This document shows, piece by piece, positions 51,113 through 58,870 of a DNA stretch of 64,000 nt. Each line of letters opens with the position of its first letter. Position 1 is the first letter of the stretch. The DNA is from Vogesella urethralis. GTDB taxonomy: Bacteria; Pseudomonadota; Gammaproteobacteria; Burkholderiales; Chromobacteriaceae. The position numbers and the translations under genes were made by a program. Location of the stretch: the NCBI RefSeq assembly GCF_007644045.2, contig NZ_VMDW02000135.1, positions 62,001-126,000 on the forward strand, in the 5' to 3' direction. The notes under the pieces are model-generated. The model saw only the letters and a list, made by a program, of their open reading frames with translations. It did no database searches and was not told where the DNA came from.

Positions 51113-53698
51113 TCATGGTGCCAGCGGTGCCCAGGCCAACAGGCGGGCCAGATCGTCACGGCGATAAGGCTTGGCCAGAAACGCCACCCCGGCCGGCCAG
51201 TCGCTGCGGCGGGCGTGGTGCTCGGGCGGCAGGCCGGAGGTGAGTACCACCGGAAGCGCGGGGTAAGCCGCCTGCAGCGTACGGTACAAGCGCACGCCGT
51301 CGCCGCCCTCGCCCAGCATGATGTCGGACAGCACCAGGTCGGCCTCGCCGCCGGCCGCCAGCCAGCCCAGCAGCGCCGCCTCGCTGGCAAACACGCTGAC
51401 GCGGGCACCCAGTGCGGCCAACTGTTGCTGCGCGGTATCGCGCACGTCGGCGTCGTCTTCCACCAGCAATACGTGGCGGGCGGGCAGTACCGCTGGCAGC
51501 GCACTGGCGCAGGCTTGCGGGCTGCACTGGCCGGCGCTGGCCGGCAGCTCGATGCACACGGTGGTACCCTCGCCCTGCCGGCTGTGGATAGCCAGCTCGC
51601 CGCCACTCTGCTTCACGAAACCGTACACGATGGACAAGCCCAGCCCGCTGCCCTTGCCCTGCGCCTTGGTGGTAAAGAACGGCTCCAGCACGTGTGGCAG
51701 TACCTCGGGCGGAATGCCCGGCCCGTCGTCCTGCACATTGATGGCCACCCAGTCGCGGCCGTCACGCTGGATGCGGCCCACCCGCAGTTGCAGGCTGCCC
51801 TGCTCGCCCATCGCCTGCGCCGCATTCAGCGCCAGGTTGAGGATGGCGTTTTCCAGTTGGCCGCGGTCTACCTGTACCACCAGGCCTTCCGGCGCGTCCA
51901 CGCTGACGCGAATGCCGTCGCTGACGCTGTATTCCACCAGATCCAGCATCTCGAACAGCATGTCGCCTACGTCCACCCGCTCGGTACACAAGGGCTGGCG
52001 GCGGGCAAAGGCCAGCAGCCGCCGCGTCAGCGCCGCCGCCTTGTTGGCCGCCGCCTGGGCGCGCTCCAGCCGCTGCCGCGCCTCGGCCGGCAGGTCGGCG
52101 CGCTGCTCCAGCAGCTCCAGGTTGCCCAGGATGGCGATCAGGATATTGTTGAAGTCGTGCGCCACACCGCCGGTAAGCTGGCCCAGCACTTCCATTTTCT
52201 GCATCTGCTGCAGCTGCGCCTCGGCGGCGCGGCGCGCCGAGACATCGCGGCATACCGCCACCCAGCCGCCTTCCGGCATGGCGTGGCTCATGAACTCCAG
52301 CACCCGGCCGCCGGGCAGGTGCAGCTCGGCGTGGCTGGCGATGCGGTGGCTGTCGTCCGGCCGCGCCACGGTGTCGCCAGCCACCGCTTCCCAGCGGGTG
52401 CCGGCCGGCATGGCGGCGCGCAGCGCGGTGTACGGCATGCCGCTGTGCAGGCAATCGGGCGCCATGCCCAGCTGCGCCGGGAACTGCGGGTTCCACACCA
52501 TCAGTTTGCCGTCTTCGTCGTATACCGACAGGCCGTCGTGCATGCTGCGAAATACCGTCTGCAGCAGGCGGCGCTGCGCTTCGATGCCGTGCGACAGGCG
52601 CTGCTTTTCCAGCAGATTGTCGCGGAATACCTGGAACGCGCGCGCCAGGTCGCCGATTTCGTCGGCCTGCTCGGTGGCCGGCGTCAGCTGTTCGGTATCG
52701 CCACCGGCAAGCCGGCTCATCACGCTGGAGATGGCCTGCATGCGCTGCGCCACGCGGCGCACATAGGCAGCGGCCAGCATGGCCACCGCCACGCCGATGG
52801 CGGCCAACAGCAAGGCGCTGCTGCTGCCGGAACGGATTTCGGTAGCCATCTGGCCGCTGCGGTCGTCCGCCTGCTGACGGATGGCCTGCACGTAGCTGGC
52901 GGTGCGGCGGCTAAGGTGCTCGGCGTTGCTGCGGTACAGCTGCAGCAACACGGCAATGCGCTCGCCACTTTCGGTGAGCTCGCGCTGCTGCTCGAACAGG
53001 TTTTGCGGCGCCTGTACCATCACCTCCAGCTCTACCACCAGCCAGTCCGGCAATTGGGCGCTTTCGCCACGGCGCGCCATCGCCAGCATCAGTGCTTCGG
53101 CGCTGGCTTCCAGCTCGCCCAGCCGGGCACGGTCGCGCGACAGCGGCACCGCCAGCAGCGTTTGCCACAGCGGAATCAGCGTGGGGGCGCGCCGTGCCTG
53201 GGCGGCGTGCTGCGCGGCCAACCTGCCGCCCAGCTCGTCCAGCCGCGCCAGATAGGTGTTCAGGATTTGCTGGCTGCGGCGGCGCTGCGCCGACAGCAGC
53301 AGCAACTGCGACAGGTCGCGCTCGGCGCCTTCCAGCATGCTGCTGACCGCCAGCTGGCGGTCGGCCTCCGGCGGCAGGTTTTGCGACAGCTGGCGGATTT
53401 CGCGTGTCAGCGCCTGCAGCCGGTTGATGTCACGCGACAGCGTTTCCGGCGCATAGCTGTCGGCCAGCGACGGCGCAATGGCGGCAATTTGCGATACTTT
53501 TTCGGCCAGCTCCAGCACGCGGGCCAGCTCCGGCATCACTTCCTCGCGAAAGCCGGTCAGCGTGTCCAGCGTGTTGCGCATGGCGCTGACGCTGACCACG
53601 ATCACCACCAGCATCAGCACGAACAGCAGCACGAAAGCGGCCTGCAGCCGGGCACGGATGGGTTGGGTACGCAGCTGCTGCAACAGGGTGGGGATCAT
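51113..53698 (-). CDS. Hybrid sensor histidine kinase, TorS-like
   Basis: The 861-residue inner-membrane protein has a first helix at about 17-38, a long all-helical periplasmic sensor region (about 40-325) like that of TorS, a second helix near 330, HAMP, a PAS-like domain, a HisKA domain with the phospho-His near 512 in GGVAHDFNNIL, an HATPase domain with DDGPGIPPEVL and GLGLSIVYGFV, and a C-terminal receiver with Asp near 789 in LVLSDIML. The start at 53698 overlaps the response-regulator stop (ATGA). It lies directly upstream of malE on the same strand, which suggests control of, or response to, the sugar transporter. Confidence 0.9.
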   Translation of the reverse strand: MIPTLLQQLRTQPIRARLQAAFVLLFVLMLVVIVVSVSAMRNTLDTLTGFREEVMPELARVLELAEKVSQIAAIAPSLADSYAPETLSRDINRLQALTREIRQLSQNLPPEADRQLAVSSMLEGAERDLSQLLLLSAQRRRSQQILNTYLARLDELGGRLAAQHAAQARRAPTLIPLWQTLLAVPLSRDRARLGELEASAEALMLAMARRGESAQLPDWLVVELEVMVQAPQNLFEQQRELTESGERIAVLLQLYRSNAEHLSRRTASYVQAIRQQADDRSGQMATEIRSGSSSALLLAAIGVAVAMLAAAYVRRVAQRMQAISSVMSRLAGGDTEQLTPATEQADEIGDLARAFQVFRDNLLEKQRLSHGIEAQRRLLQTVFRSMHDGLSVYDEDGKLMVWNPQFPAQLGMAPDCLHSGMPYTALRAAMPAGTRWEAVAGDTVARPDDSHRIASHAELHLPGGRVLEFMSHAMPEGGWVAVCRDVSARRAAEAQLQQMQKMEVLGQLTGGVAHDFNNILIAILGNLELLEQRADLPAEARQRLERAQAAANKAAALTRRLLAFARRQPLCTERVDVGDMLFEMLDLVEYSVSDGIRVSVDAPEGLVVQVDRGQLENAILNLALNAAQAMGEQGSLQLRVGRIQRDGRDWVAINVQDDGPGIPPEVLPHVLEPFFTTKAQGKGSGLGLSIVYGFVKQSGGELAIHSRQGEGTTVCIELPASAGQCSPQACASALPAVLPARHVLLVEDDADVRDTAQQQLAALGARVSVFASEAALLGWLAAGGEADLVLSDIMLGEGGDGVRLYRTLQAAYPALPVVLTSGLPPEHHARRSDWPAGVAFLAKPYRRDDLARLLAWAPLAP

Positions 53699-54435
53699 GC
53701 CGGCTGGGTCTTGCTGACGCTGGCGCGAAACACGTAGCCGGCGCCGCGCTCGGTGCAGATCAGCGCCGGCAGGCGCGGGTTGGGTTCGATCTTGCGGCGC
53801 AGGCGCAGGATCAGTACGTCGATGGTGCGGTCGAACACTTCGGTATCCAGGCCGCGGGTTTGCTCCAGCAGCTGCTCGCGGCTCCAGACGCGGCCCGGGT
53901 GGCGTACTAGCGCGGCCAACAGTGCATATTCGCCCTGGGTGAGCGCGCACGGCTCGCCGCCCTTGCTATGGCGCAGCTCGCGCGCGGTGGTGTCCAGAAT
54001 CCAGTCGTGAAAGCAGTAGCATTCGTGCGCTTCGCCCGGCTTGCGCAGCATGGGCAGCGACAGCTCGGTGGCACGGCGCAGCGCGGCGCGCACGCGGGCC
54101 AGGAATTCGCGGCCGGAAAACGGTTTGGTCAGGTAATCGTCGGCAGCCAGCTCCAGCCCCAGCACGCGGTCGGTTTCGTCGCCCTTGCCGCTCATCATGA
54201 TGATGGGCACCGCCGACTGCGCACGCAGCGTACGCGCCAGCTGCAGGCCGTCTTCGCCCTTCAGCCGCAGGTCCAGCACCACCAGTGCAAAACTGTGCTG
54301 TTGCAGCGCTGCCTGCATGTCGCGGCCGTTGGCCGCCCCCACTACCGCGTAGCCGCAATCCTGCAGCAGCTCGGCCAGCCAGTCGCGGATATCGGCCTCG
54401 TCGTCCACGATCAACACGGCATGCCTGTCGTCCAT
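53695..54435 (-). CDS. OmpR-family response regulator
   Basis: The 246-residue protein has a receiver (D10, D11, D55 in VVLDLRL, K in DYLTKPF) and a winged-helix DNA-binding domain with LTQGEYALLAALVRHPGRVWSREQLLEQTRG and DVLILRLRRKIE. It is the partner of the hybrid kinase that overlaps it by 4 bp. I chose the ATG at 54435 because AGGGAG lies 6 nt upstream; in-frame ATGs at 54459 and 54495 add sequence not typical of the family. Targets are unknown; the maltose-type operon downstream is the obvious candidate. Confidence 0.93.
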   Translation of the reverse strand: MDDRHAVLIVDDEADIRDWLAELLQDCGYAVVGAANGRDMQAALQQHSFALVVLDLRLKGEDGLQLARTLRAQSAVPIIMMSGKGDETDRVLGLELAADDYLTKPFSGREFLARVRAALRRATELSLPMLRKPGEAHECYCFHDWILDTTARELRHSKGGEPCALTQGEYALLAALVRHPGRVWSREQLLEQTRGLDTEVFDRTIDVLILRLRRKIEPNPRLPALICTERGAGYVFRASVSKTQPA

Positions 54436-54513
54436 TGTTGTCTCCCTGTTTTTTGCCATCAGGTTTAACAGAAAGCGGCGTGCCGTGTGTTTCAATTATT
54501 TCAAATCGAAGGC

Positions 54514-54547
54514 AATAAAAAACCCTGCGTGCAGCAGCAGGCAGGGT
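54514..54547 (-). terminator. Terminator of bfr
   Basis: ACCCTGC and GCAGGGT pair across a CTG-rich loop, with TTTTTTATT on the minus strand. Confidence 0.85.
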
Positions 54548-54554
54548 ACGGGAC

Positions 54555-54579
54555 AAGGTTGGCCGCATACGGCGGCCAA
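54555..54579. repeat. Inverted pair of the repeat motif 3' of bfr
   Basis: The full 12-mer AAGGTTGGCCGC (54555-54566) faces GCGGCCAA (54572-54579); TTGGCCGC and GCGGCCAA pair perfectly across 5 bp. It lies between the bfr stop and its terminator. Confidence 0.87.
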
Positions 54580-54585
54580 TCGGGC

Positions 54586-55074
54586 TTAGCTGGCGCTGGC
54601 GTCACCGGCGATTTGCGATTGCTGGTAATTGGCCAGTCCCACCAGATCGATCAGCTTGATCTGCTGTTCCAGCCAGTGCGCGTGGTCGTTTTCGGTTTCT
54701 TCCAGCAGCACCATCAGCTGTTCGCGGGTGATGTAGTCGCGCTCCTGTTCACAGACGGCGATCACGTCTTTCAGCGCGGCAGCCACGCGGTATTCCACGT
54801 CCAGATCGCTTTTGAGCATCGACGGTACGTCGTCACCGATCACGATCGGCACGCGCTTGGCCACGTTGGGCTTGCCGCCCAGGAACAGGATGCGGGCAAT
54901 CAGGGTGCGGGCGTGTTCCAGCTCGTCCTCGCGCTCGTGGTCGATGCGGGCAAACAGCTTGTTCAGGCCCCAGTCCTTGTACATTTCTGCGTGCACGAAG
55001 TACTGGTCGGCGGCGGACAGCTCTTCTGCCAGCAGTTCGTTCAGCAGGTCGATGATTTTCGGGTTGCCTTGCAT
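54586..55074 (-). CDS. bfr: Bacterioferritin lacking the heme-ligand methionine
   Basis: The 162-residue four-helix protein keeps the ferroxidase ligands E18, E51, H54, E94 and, allowing one inserted residue, E128 and H131 (E. coli E127/H130). At the heme-ligand position 52 (Met in E. coli) it has Leu (DELEHAR). It should oxidise and store iron but bind heme poorly, unless it co-assembles with another Bfr subunit as in the two-subunit Bfr of Neisseria. No second bfr lies in the window. A perfect 17-bp palindrome upstream may be a Fur site. Confidence 0.93.
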   Translation of the reverse strand: MQGNPKIIDLLNELLAEELSAADQYFVHAEMYKDWGLNKLFARIDHEREDELEHARTLIARILFLGGKPNVAKRVPIVIGDDVPSMLKSDLDVEYRVAAALKDVIAVCEQERDYITREQLMVLLEETENDHAHWLEQQIKLIDLVGLANYQQSQIAGDASAS

Positions 55075-55396
55075 GATGTGTGCCCCTGTAAAAGCGGTGA
55101 AGTCTCGAATACGGGGATTCTAGTACAGGCCTGCCATGCTGTCATGGTGGATTTTTGCGAATTATTCGCAATAAAATTATCAACATCGCTATTGTTTTGC
55201 CACTTGATGGCACAAAAAACCAATAAAACAATCAATAAAGCAATTCGCAAGCAAAGCATTTGCCTGAAGCGAACGCGCCATGCCGCTACCATGCCGCGCC
55301 ACGTACTGGCGTGATGCGATGAATGATGGTAGCGCCGCCGGTGTGTGGGCAGTAAAATCCGGCTGATCCGCCAAAATCAGCACGAAAGCGAACAAG
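55075..55396. other. bfr-dcd intergenic region, AT-rich
   Basis: This 322-bp divergent gap is notably richer in A and T than its surroundings between 55150 and 55250 and should hold promoters for both bfr and dcd. I see the palindrome listed next and no ORF or RNA gene. Confidence 0.5.
55155..55171. promoter_or_regulatory. Perfect 17-bp palindrome upstream of bfr, Fur-box-like
   Basis: TTGCGAAT-T-ATTCGCAA has the 7-1-7 spacing of a Fur site (TGATAATnATTATCA) with two changes per half. It lies 81 bp before the bfr start. Confidence 0.5.
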
Positions 55397-55966
55397 ATGA
55401 GCATCAAATCCGACAAGTGGATTCGCCGCATGGCCGAAGAACACGGCATGATCGAGCCGTTTGTATACGACCAGGTCAAGAACGTGAACGGCGAAAAGGT
55501 GATCTCGTTCGGCACCTCCAGCTACGGCTACGATATCCGCTGCGCGGACGAATTCAAGGTGTTCACCAATATCAACAGCACCATCGTCGACCCGAAAAAC
55601 TTCGACCCCGACTCCTTCGTGGAAGTCTCCGGCAAGGGCTACTGCATCATCCCGCCCAACAGCTTTGCGCTGGCCCGTACCGTGGAATACTTCCGCATTC
55701 CGCGCTCGGTGCTGACCGTGTGCCTGGGTAAATCCACCTACGCCCGCTGCGGCATCATCGTCAACGTCACCCCGTTCGAACCGGAATGGGAAGGCTACGT
55801 CACGCTGGAGTTTTCCAACACCACACCGCTGCCGGCCAAGATCTACGCCAACGAAGGCGTGGCGCAGGTACTGTTCTTCGAATCGGACGAAATCTGCGAC
55901 GTGTCGTACAAGGACCGCGCCGGCAAATACATGGGCCAGGTTGGCGTTACCCTGCCGCGCCCCTGA
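55397..55966 (+). CDS. dcd: dCTP deaminase
   Basis: The enzyme converts dCTP to dUTP for thymidine synthesis. The 189-residue protein starts [13 protein letters not shown] and has [12 protein letters not shown], the catalytic-site [29 protein letters not shown] and the C-terminal [11 protein letters not shown]. Length and all blocks are standard for the monofunctional trimeric enzyme. Confidence 0.97.
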   Translation: MSIKSDKWIRRMAEEHGMIEPFVYDQVKNVNGEKVISFGTSSYGYDIRCADEFKVFTNINSTIVDPKNFDPDSFVEVSGKGYCIIPPNSFALARTVEYFRIPRSVLTVCLGKSTYARCGIIVNVTPFEPEWEGYVTLEFSNTTPLPAKIYANEGVAQVLFFESDEICDVSYKDRAGKYMGQVGVTLPRP

Positions 55967-55987
55967 TCCCCCCGCTCTCCACACCAG

Positions 55988-56016
55988 GCCTGCCGGCAAC
56001 GCCAGCAGGCTTTTTT
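55988..56016 (+). terminator. Terminator of dcd
   Basis: GCCTGC and GCAGGC pair across 11 bases, followed by TTTTTT. Confidence 0.8.
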
Positions 56017-56173
56017 CATGGCGGCAGCCTGCCGCGGCGGCCGTATTTAAGCCTCGCAATTTCCCTACCCTGGTCTAGGATGAATTCAGGGCGCGCTGCA
56101 AGCAGCCGCCCTGGGCACAGCAAGCCGTTTCTTCTGAGCGTTGTGGTTCCCCCTTGCCGCATCGCTCTTTTTT

Positions 56174-56201
56174 TTGCCATTTCAATTGTGTACAATTTAA
56201 T
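56174..56201 (+). promoter_or_regulatory. gpx-ohrR promoter with OhrR-like operator
   Basis: TTGCCA and TTTAAT, 16 bp apart, form a promoter. Between them lies the perfect inverted repeat AATTGT-GT-ACAATT (56184-56197), similar to known OhrR operators. The second gene of the operon is an OhrR-type repressor, so autoregulation is likely. Confidence 0.6.
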
Positions 56202-56224
56202 TTTTTACAATCAGAGTAAACACC

Positions 56225-56701
56225 ATGTCTGTCTATCAATATCGCGTGCCCGCCCTGCTGGGCGGCGACATCCAGCTGGCCGACTACCAGGGCAAGGTAC
56301 TGCTGCTGGTGAATACCGCCAGCGAATGCGGCTTTACCTACCAGTACGAAGGCCTGGAAGCGCTTCACCGCGAGCTGGGCGACAAAGGCCTGGCGGTGAT
56401 CGGCTTCCCCTGCAACCAGTTCGGCAAGCAGGAACCCGGCGGCGCCGAAGCCATCGGCAGCTTTTGCCAGAAAAACTACGGCGTCAGCTTCAAGATGGCG
56501 GCCAAGATCGACGTCAACGGCGCCAATGCCGACCCGCTGTGGCAATACCTGAAGCAGCAGAAAGCCGGCATTCTGGGCACCCGTGCCATCAAGTGGAACT
56601 TCACCAAGTTCCTGCTGGACCGCCAGGGGCGCGTGGTTGGCCGCTTCGGCCCGCGCACCAAACCGGAAGCGCTGCGCAGCGAGATCGAGCGCCTGCTATG
56701 A
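56225..56701 (+). CDS. Glutathione peroxidase, cysteine type
   Basis: The 158-residue protein has the active-site Cys35 in NTASECGFTYQYEGL, Gln in GFPCNQFGKQEPG and Trp in IKWNFTKFLL, the catalytic triad of thiol peroxidases of the Gpx family. It reduces organic and lipid peroxides using thioredoxin or glutathione. Its stop overlaps the ohrR-like start by 4 bp. The pairing of an organic-peroxide enzyme with its peroxide-sensing repressor mirrors ohr-ohrR operons. Confidence 0.93.
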   Translation: MSVYQYRVPALLGGDIQLADYQGKVLLLVNTASECGFTYQYEGLEALHRELGDKGLAVIGFPCNQFGKQEPGGAEAIGSFCQKNYGVSFKMAAKIDVNGANADPLWQYLKQQKAGILGTRAIKWNFTKFLLDRQGRVVGRFGPRTKPEALRSEIERLL

Positions 56702-57141
56702 CACCGGAACTGCAACTGGACCGGCAGCTGTGCTTTGCGCTGTACGCGGCCAGCCGCAGCATGACCCAGGCCTACCAGCCGCTGCTGGGGGCGTTGGGGC
56801 TGACCTACCCGCAATACTTGGTGCTGCTGGTGCTATGGGAGCAGGATGGCGCCAGCATCAAGCAGCTGGGCGAGCGCCTGCTGCTGGATTCCGGCACCCT
56901 GACACCGTTGTTGAAGCGGCTGGAGGCCGCCGGCCTGCTGCAGCGGCGGCGCGCCAGCGACGATGAGCGACGGGTGGAAGTGTGGCTAAGCGAGGCTGGC
57001 AAGGCGCTGGAGGAAAAGGCCGCCGCCATCCCGCAGGCGATGCGCTGCCGCTACGGCGCGGAAGGCCGCGAGGCCGAATCGGCCATGCTGCGACAAACCC
57101 TGCAGCAACTGACCATGCTGCTGCAGGGGAAACCGGGCTAG
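56698..57141 (+). CDS. ohrR: MarR-family peroxide-sensing repressor, OhrR-like
   Basis: The 147-residue regulator has the OhrR pattern LCFALYAASRSMTQAYQPLLGALGLTYPQYLVLLVLWE with the sensing Cys12, a winged helix (LLLDSGTLTPLLKRLEAAGLLQRRR), and a second Cys at 117 (AMRCRYG), as in two-cysteine OhrR proteins. Oxidation should release it from DNA. It is translated together with gpx and probably controls the promoter at 56174. Its end overlaps the end of a convergent gene by 3 bp. Confidence 0.92.
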   Translation: MTPELQLDRQLCFALYAASRSMTQAYQPLLGALGLTYPQYLVLLVLWEQDGASIKQLGERLLLDSGTLTPLLKRLEAAGLLQRRRASDDERRVEVWLSEAGKALEEKAAAIPQAMRCRYGAEGREAESAMLRQTLQQLTMLLQGKPG

Positions 57142-57446
57142 ATGGCTTCGCTGGCTGCCTGGCACGGGCTGTCCAGCGCCTCGCGCGCCAGCCTGGCCAG
57201 CGCGTCCAGGTCTTCGTCCAGATGCTGCTGCATGTGACGCAGCGCACCGGCCAGAATGGCCGACGCCAGCAAGGCCTCGTCACACTGGAACACCTGCGCC
57301 ATGGCACGCAGCTGGCTGCAAGTCTGGTGATTGAGTGGTAACGCCAGCTGGCGCACCGGGTCGACGGACAACAGCTGGCCCAGGTCGCGCCCTTCGGCCT
57401 GGTGGCGTTCCAGCTGGGCGATGAAGTCATGCAGGGTATCGTTCAC
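57138..57446 (-). CDS. Hypothetical protein, 102 aa
   Basis: I do not recognise the family. The start is a GTG at 57446 supported by a strong GGAGGTGA 5 nt upstream. The protein is acidic, Leu/Ala-rich and probably helical, with no signal peptide or membrane helix; it has cysteines at 43, 55 and 95. It is tail-to-tail with ohrR, sharing 4 bp with its stop. The ribosome-binding site and codon pattern argue that it is real. Confidence 0.65.
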   Translation of the reverse strand: MNDTLHDFIAQLERHQAEGRDLGQLLSVDPVRQLALPLNHQTCSQLRAMAQVFQCDEALLASAILAGALRHMQQHLDEDLDALARLAREALDSPCQAASEAI

Positions 57447-57557
57447 GTGTCACCTCCGCTTTCCGGGCAGATGCCCGTTCCAGCATGGCACACGCGGCCA
57501 ACATTCCCAGCCCGATAGCGATAAAAAATGATCGCCATCAAGCACTTAGGTCAAGCA

Positions 57558-57962
57558 CTAGCCCTGATGCAGATCGCCATCGATATAGCGCCAGGCGCCG
57601 TCTTCACGGCGAAAGCGGCTGGTTTCGTGCAAGCGGTAGGCGCGGCCGCACACCTTGTAGCGCGCCACGAACTCCACGGTGCCGCTATCGTCCCCCTCTG
57701 CACCGCCCGAGGTAGCCAATACCTGCAAGCCCAGCCACTTCACGCCGTCGTCGGCACTCAGGTCCAGGCTGACGGGGCGCGTGTCGCTGGCCCAGCTTTG
57801 CAGCAGGTAGGGTTCCAGCTGCAGCACAAAGGCGCTATAGCGCGAGCGCATCAGCTGTTCGGCGCGTGCGGGTAACTCGCCGTGGTGGTAGCGGCCGCAA
57901 CAAGCGGCGTAAGGCAACGGTTGGCCGCAATGGCAGCCAGTACTGGCAGGGGTCTTTTTCAT
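57558..57962 (-). CDS. YchJ-family protein with SEC-C motif
   Basis: The 134-residue protein starts MKKTPAST and has the Cys-rich motif CHCGQPLPYAACCGRYH at about 10-26, which is a zinc-binding SEC-C-like motif, then the YchJ domain with LMRSRYSAFVL and EFVARYK. The function of YchJ is unknown. It lies 10 bp after a lipoprotein gene and is probably co-transcribed. Confidence 0.88.
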   Translation of the reverse strand: MKKTPASTGCHCGQPLPYAACCGRYHHGELPARAEQLMRSRYSAFVLQLEPYLLQSWASDTRPVSLDLSADDGVKWLGLQVLATSGGAEGDDSGTVEFVARYKVCGRAYRLHETSRFRREDGAWRYIDGDLHQG

Positions 57963-57972
57963 CAGGCAAGGG

Positions 57973-58389
57973 TCAGCGCGGCAAAGGCGGCAGGCTGTAG
58001 AGCTTGAGCAGGAACTGGGTAAAAGCCGGGTTGGCGGGTTTGTCCGGCAGCGTGGGCCAGCGCCGTTGCCACATCTCCAGACGGTCTTCCATCTGTTTCT
58101 GGGCACGGGCACTGTCGATCTGGCCGGCGTCGCGCTGCTGGGCGATACGGCGATAGGTGCGGAACACGTCGTCGTCCACCGCGTTGCGGCCAACCTGCTG
58201 CTGGCGCAGCGCGTCCAGCTTGTCGGCCACCTGCACGCGGGTAAGCTCGCCCTTGCCCACGCGCGGCGCCAGTTGCTGCGCTTCGCGCATCAGCACGTCG
58301 GCAGCGGCATGGCCGCCGCCGCCCAGCTGCGGCAAGCTGGCGCAACCGGCCAGCCACAGCAGAGACAGCATCAGAAGCAATCGTTTCAT
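57973..58389 (-). CDS. Small putative lipoprotein, 138 aa
   Basis: The protein has a lipoprotein signal MKRLLLMLSLLWLAGC with the lipidated Cys16, then an Ala/Gln/Arg-rich helical region without a family I recognise. The ATG at 58389 gives a standard signal; another ATG three codons upstream is possible. A copy of the 10-mer repeat lies inside at 58186. Confidence 0.75.
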   Translation of the reverse strand: MKRLLLMLSLLWLAGCASLPQLGGGGHAAADVLMREAQQLAPRVGKGELTRVQVADKLDALRQQQVGRNAVDDDVFRTYRRIAQQRDAGQIDSARAQKQMEDRLEMWQRRWPTLPDKPANPAFTQFLLKLYSLPPLPR

Positions 58390-58446
58390 GTGTGGCATTG
58401 TAATCGGGATTGCGCACTGGCGCTGCCCTGCCCTATCGCTGAATGC

Positions 58447-58470
58447 AAAAACCCCGCCTGGCGGTGGGGT
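58447..58470 (-). terminator. cysK terminator, left copy next to the inserted element
   Basis: ACCCCGCCTGGCGGTGGGGT (58451-58470) folds into an 8-bp stem with one G-T pair and is followed on the minus strand by TTTTTGC. CCTGGCGGTGGGGT (58457-58470) is repeated with one change at 58834-58847. Confidence 0.75.
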
Positions 58471-58833
58471 GCCAGTCAGTTAACGCTGACTGGCGTTTTT
58501 TTGGTTAGAGGTTTGTTGCGTTGAAGTACGCTAGTGTGTCCGCTATGCGGACGATGATTAGATGCCGGTTCCGCCCGGCAGACGGGAAAGGGGGCGGATT
58601 GCCGCCCCCTTTTCATTCCCCCGCAACCCGGGGCTGCTCGAAACCCCGGTCAAAACGGCACGCCCCAGGCGCCGCCGAACTCGCCCCTCGCTAACGGCTC
58701 GGGGCTCAAACAAATCGGCGTCTTAAAACCTGGGGCGCACCGTTTTGACCGGCTCGCGCCAACGGGATGGGGCGCCGCACTCACGCCTTACCAATTGATA
58801 GCCAAGTACATTCGACTAACTGACCAGCATTAT
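58471..58833. mobile_element. 363-bp MITE-like element related to the IS at 9544
   Basis: The left end (58471-58494) is identical to the reverse complement of the IS right end, including the T run beyond it. The right end (TGACCAGCATTA) is a diverged version of the same terminal repeat. It has no ORF. 14-bp near-identical repeats flank it (13 of 14 match). Inside are a hairpin at 58588-58613 (GGGGGCGG/CCGCCCCC then TTTT) and the long palindrome at 58646-58752. Transposase in trans from the IS4-type element is the likely driver. Confidence 0.75.
58646..58752. repeat. Long imperfect palindrome inside the small element, possible structured RNA
   Basis: A 24-bp arm (58646-58669) pairs with 58729-58752 at 22 of 24 positions; the only mismatch is a symmetric two-base bubble. 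Inner stems GCCGA/TCGGC and GCCCC/GGGGC fold the 59 bases between the arms. I have a recollection of similar GAACTCG...CTCAAACA hairpins in other proteobacteria but cannot confirm it. Confidence 0.6.
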
Positions 58834-58870
58834 CCTGGCGGCGGGGTGTAGGCACACGGTGAGCGGATGA

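Larger units (their letters stand above)
58390..58870. other. Gap before cysK: split cysK terminator and a small mobile element
   Basis: This stretch holds no coding gene. It contains the left copy of the cysK terminator (58447-58470), the inserted element (58471-58833) and the right copy of the terminator sequence (58834-58847). Confidence 0.8.

Noticed and set aside
51101-53737. An 878-codon open frame on the plus strand
   Set aside because: It is antisense to the hybrid kinase, rich in His, Gln and Arg as such shadows are, with no motif.
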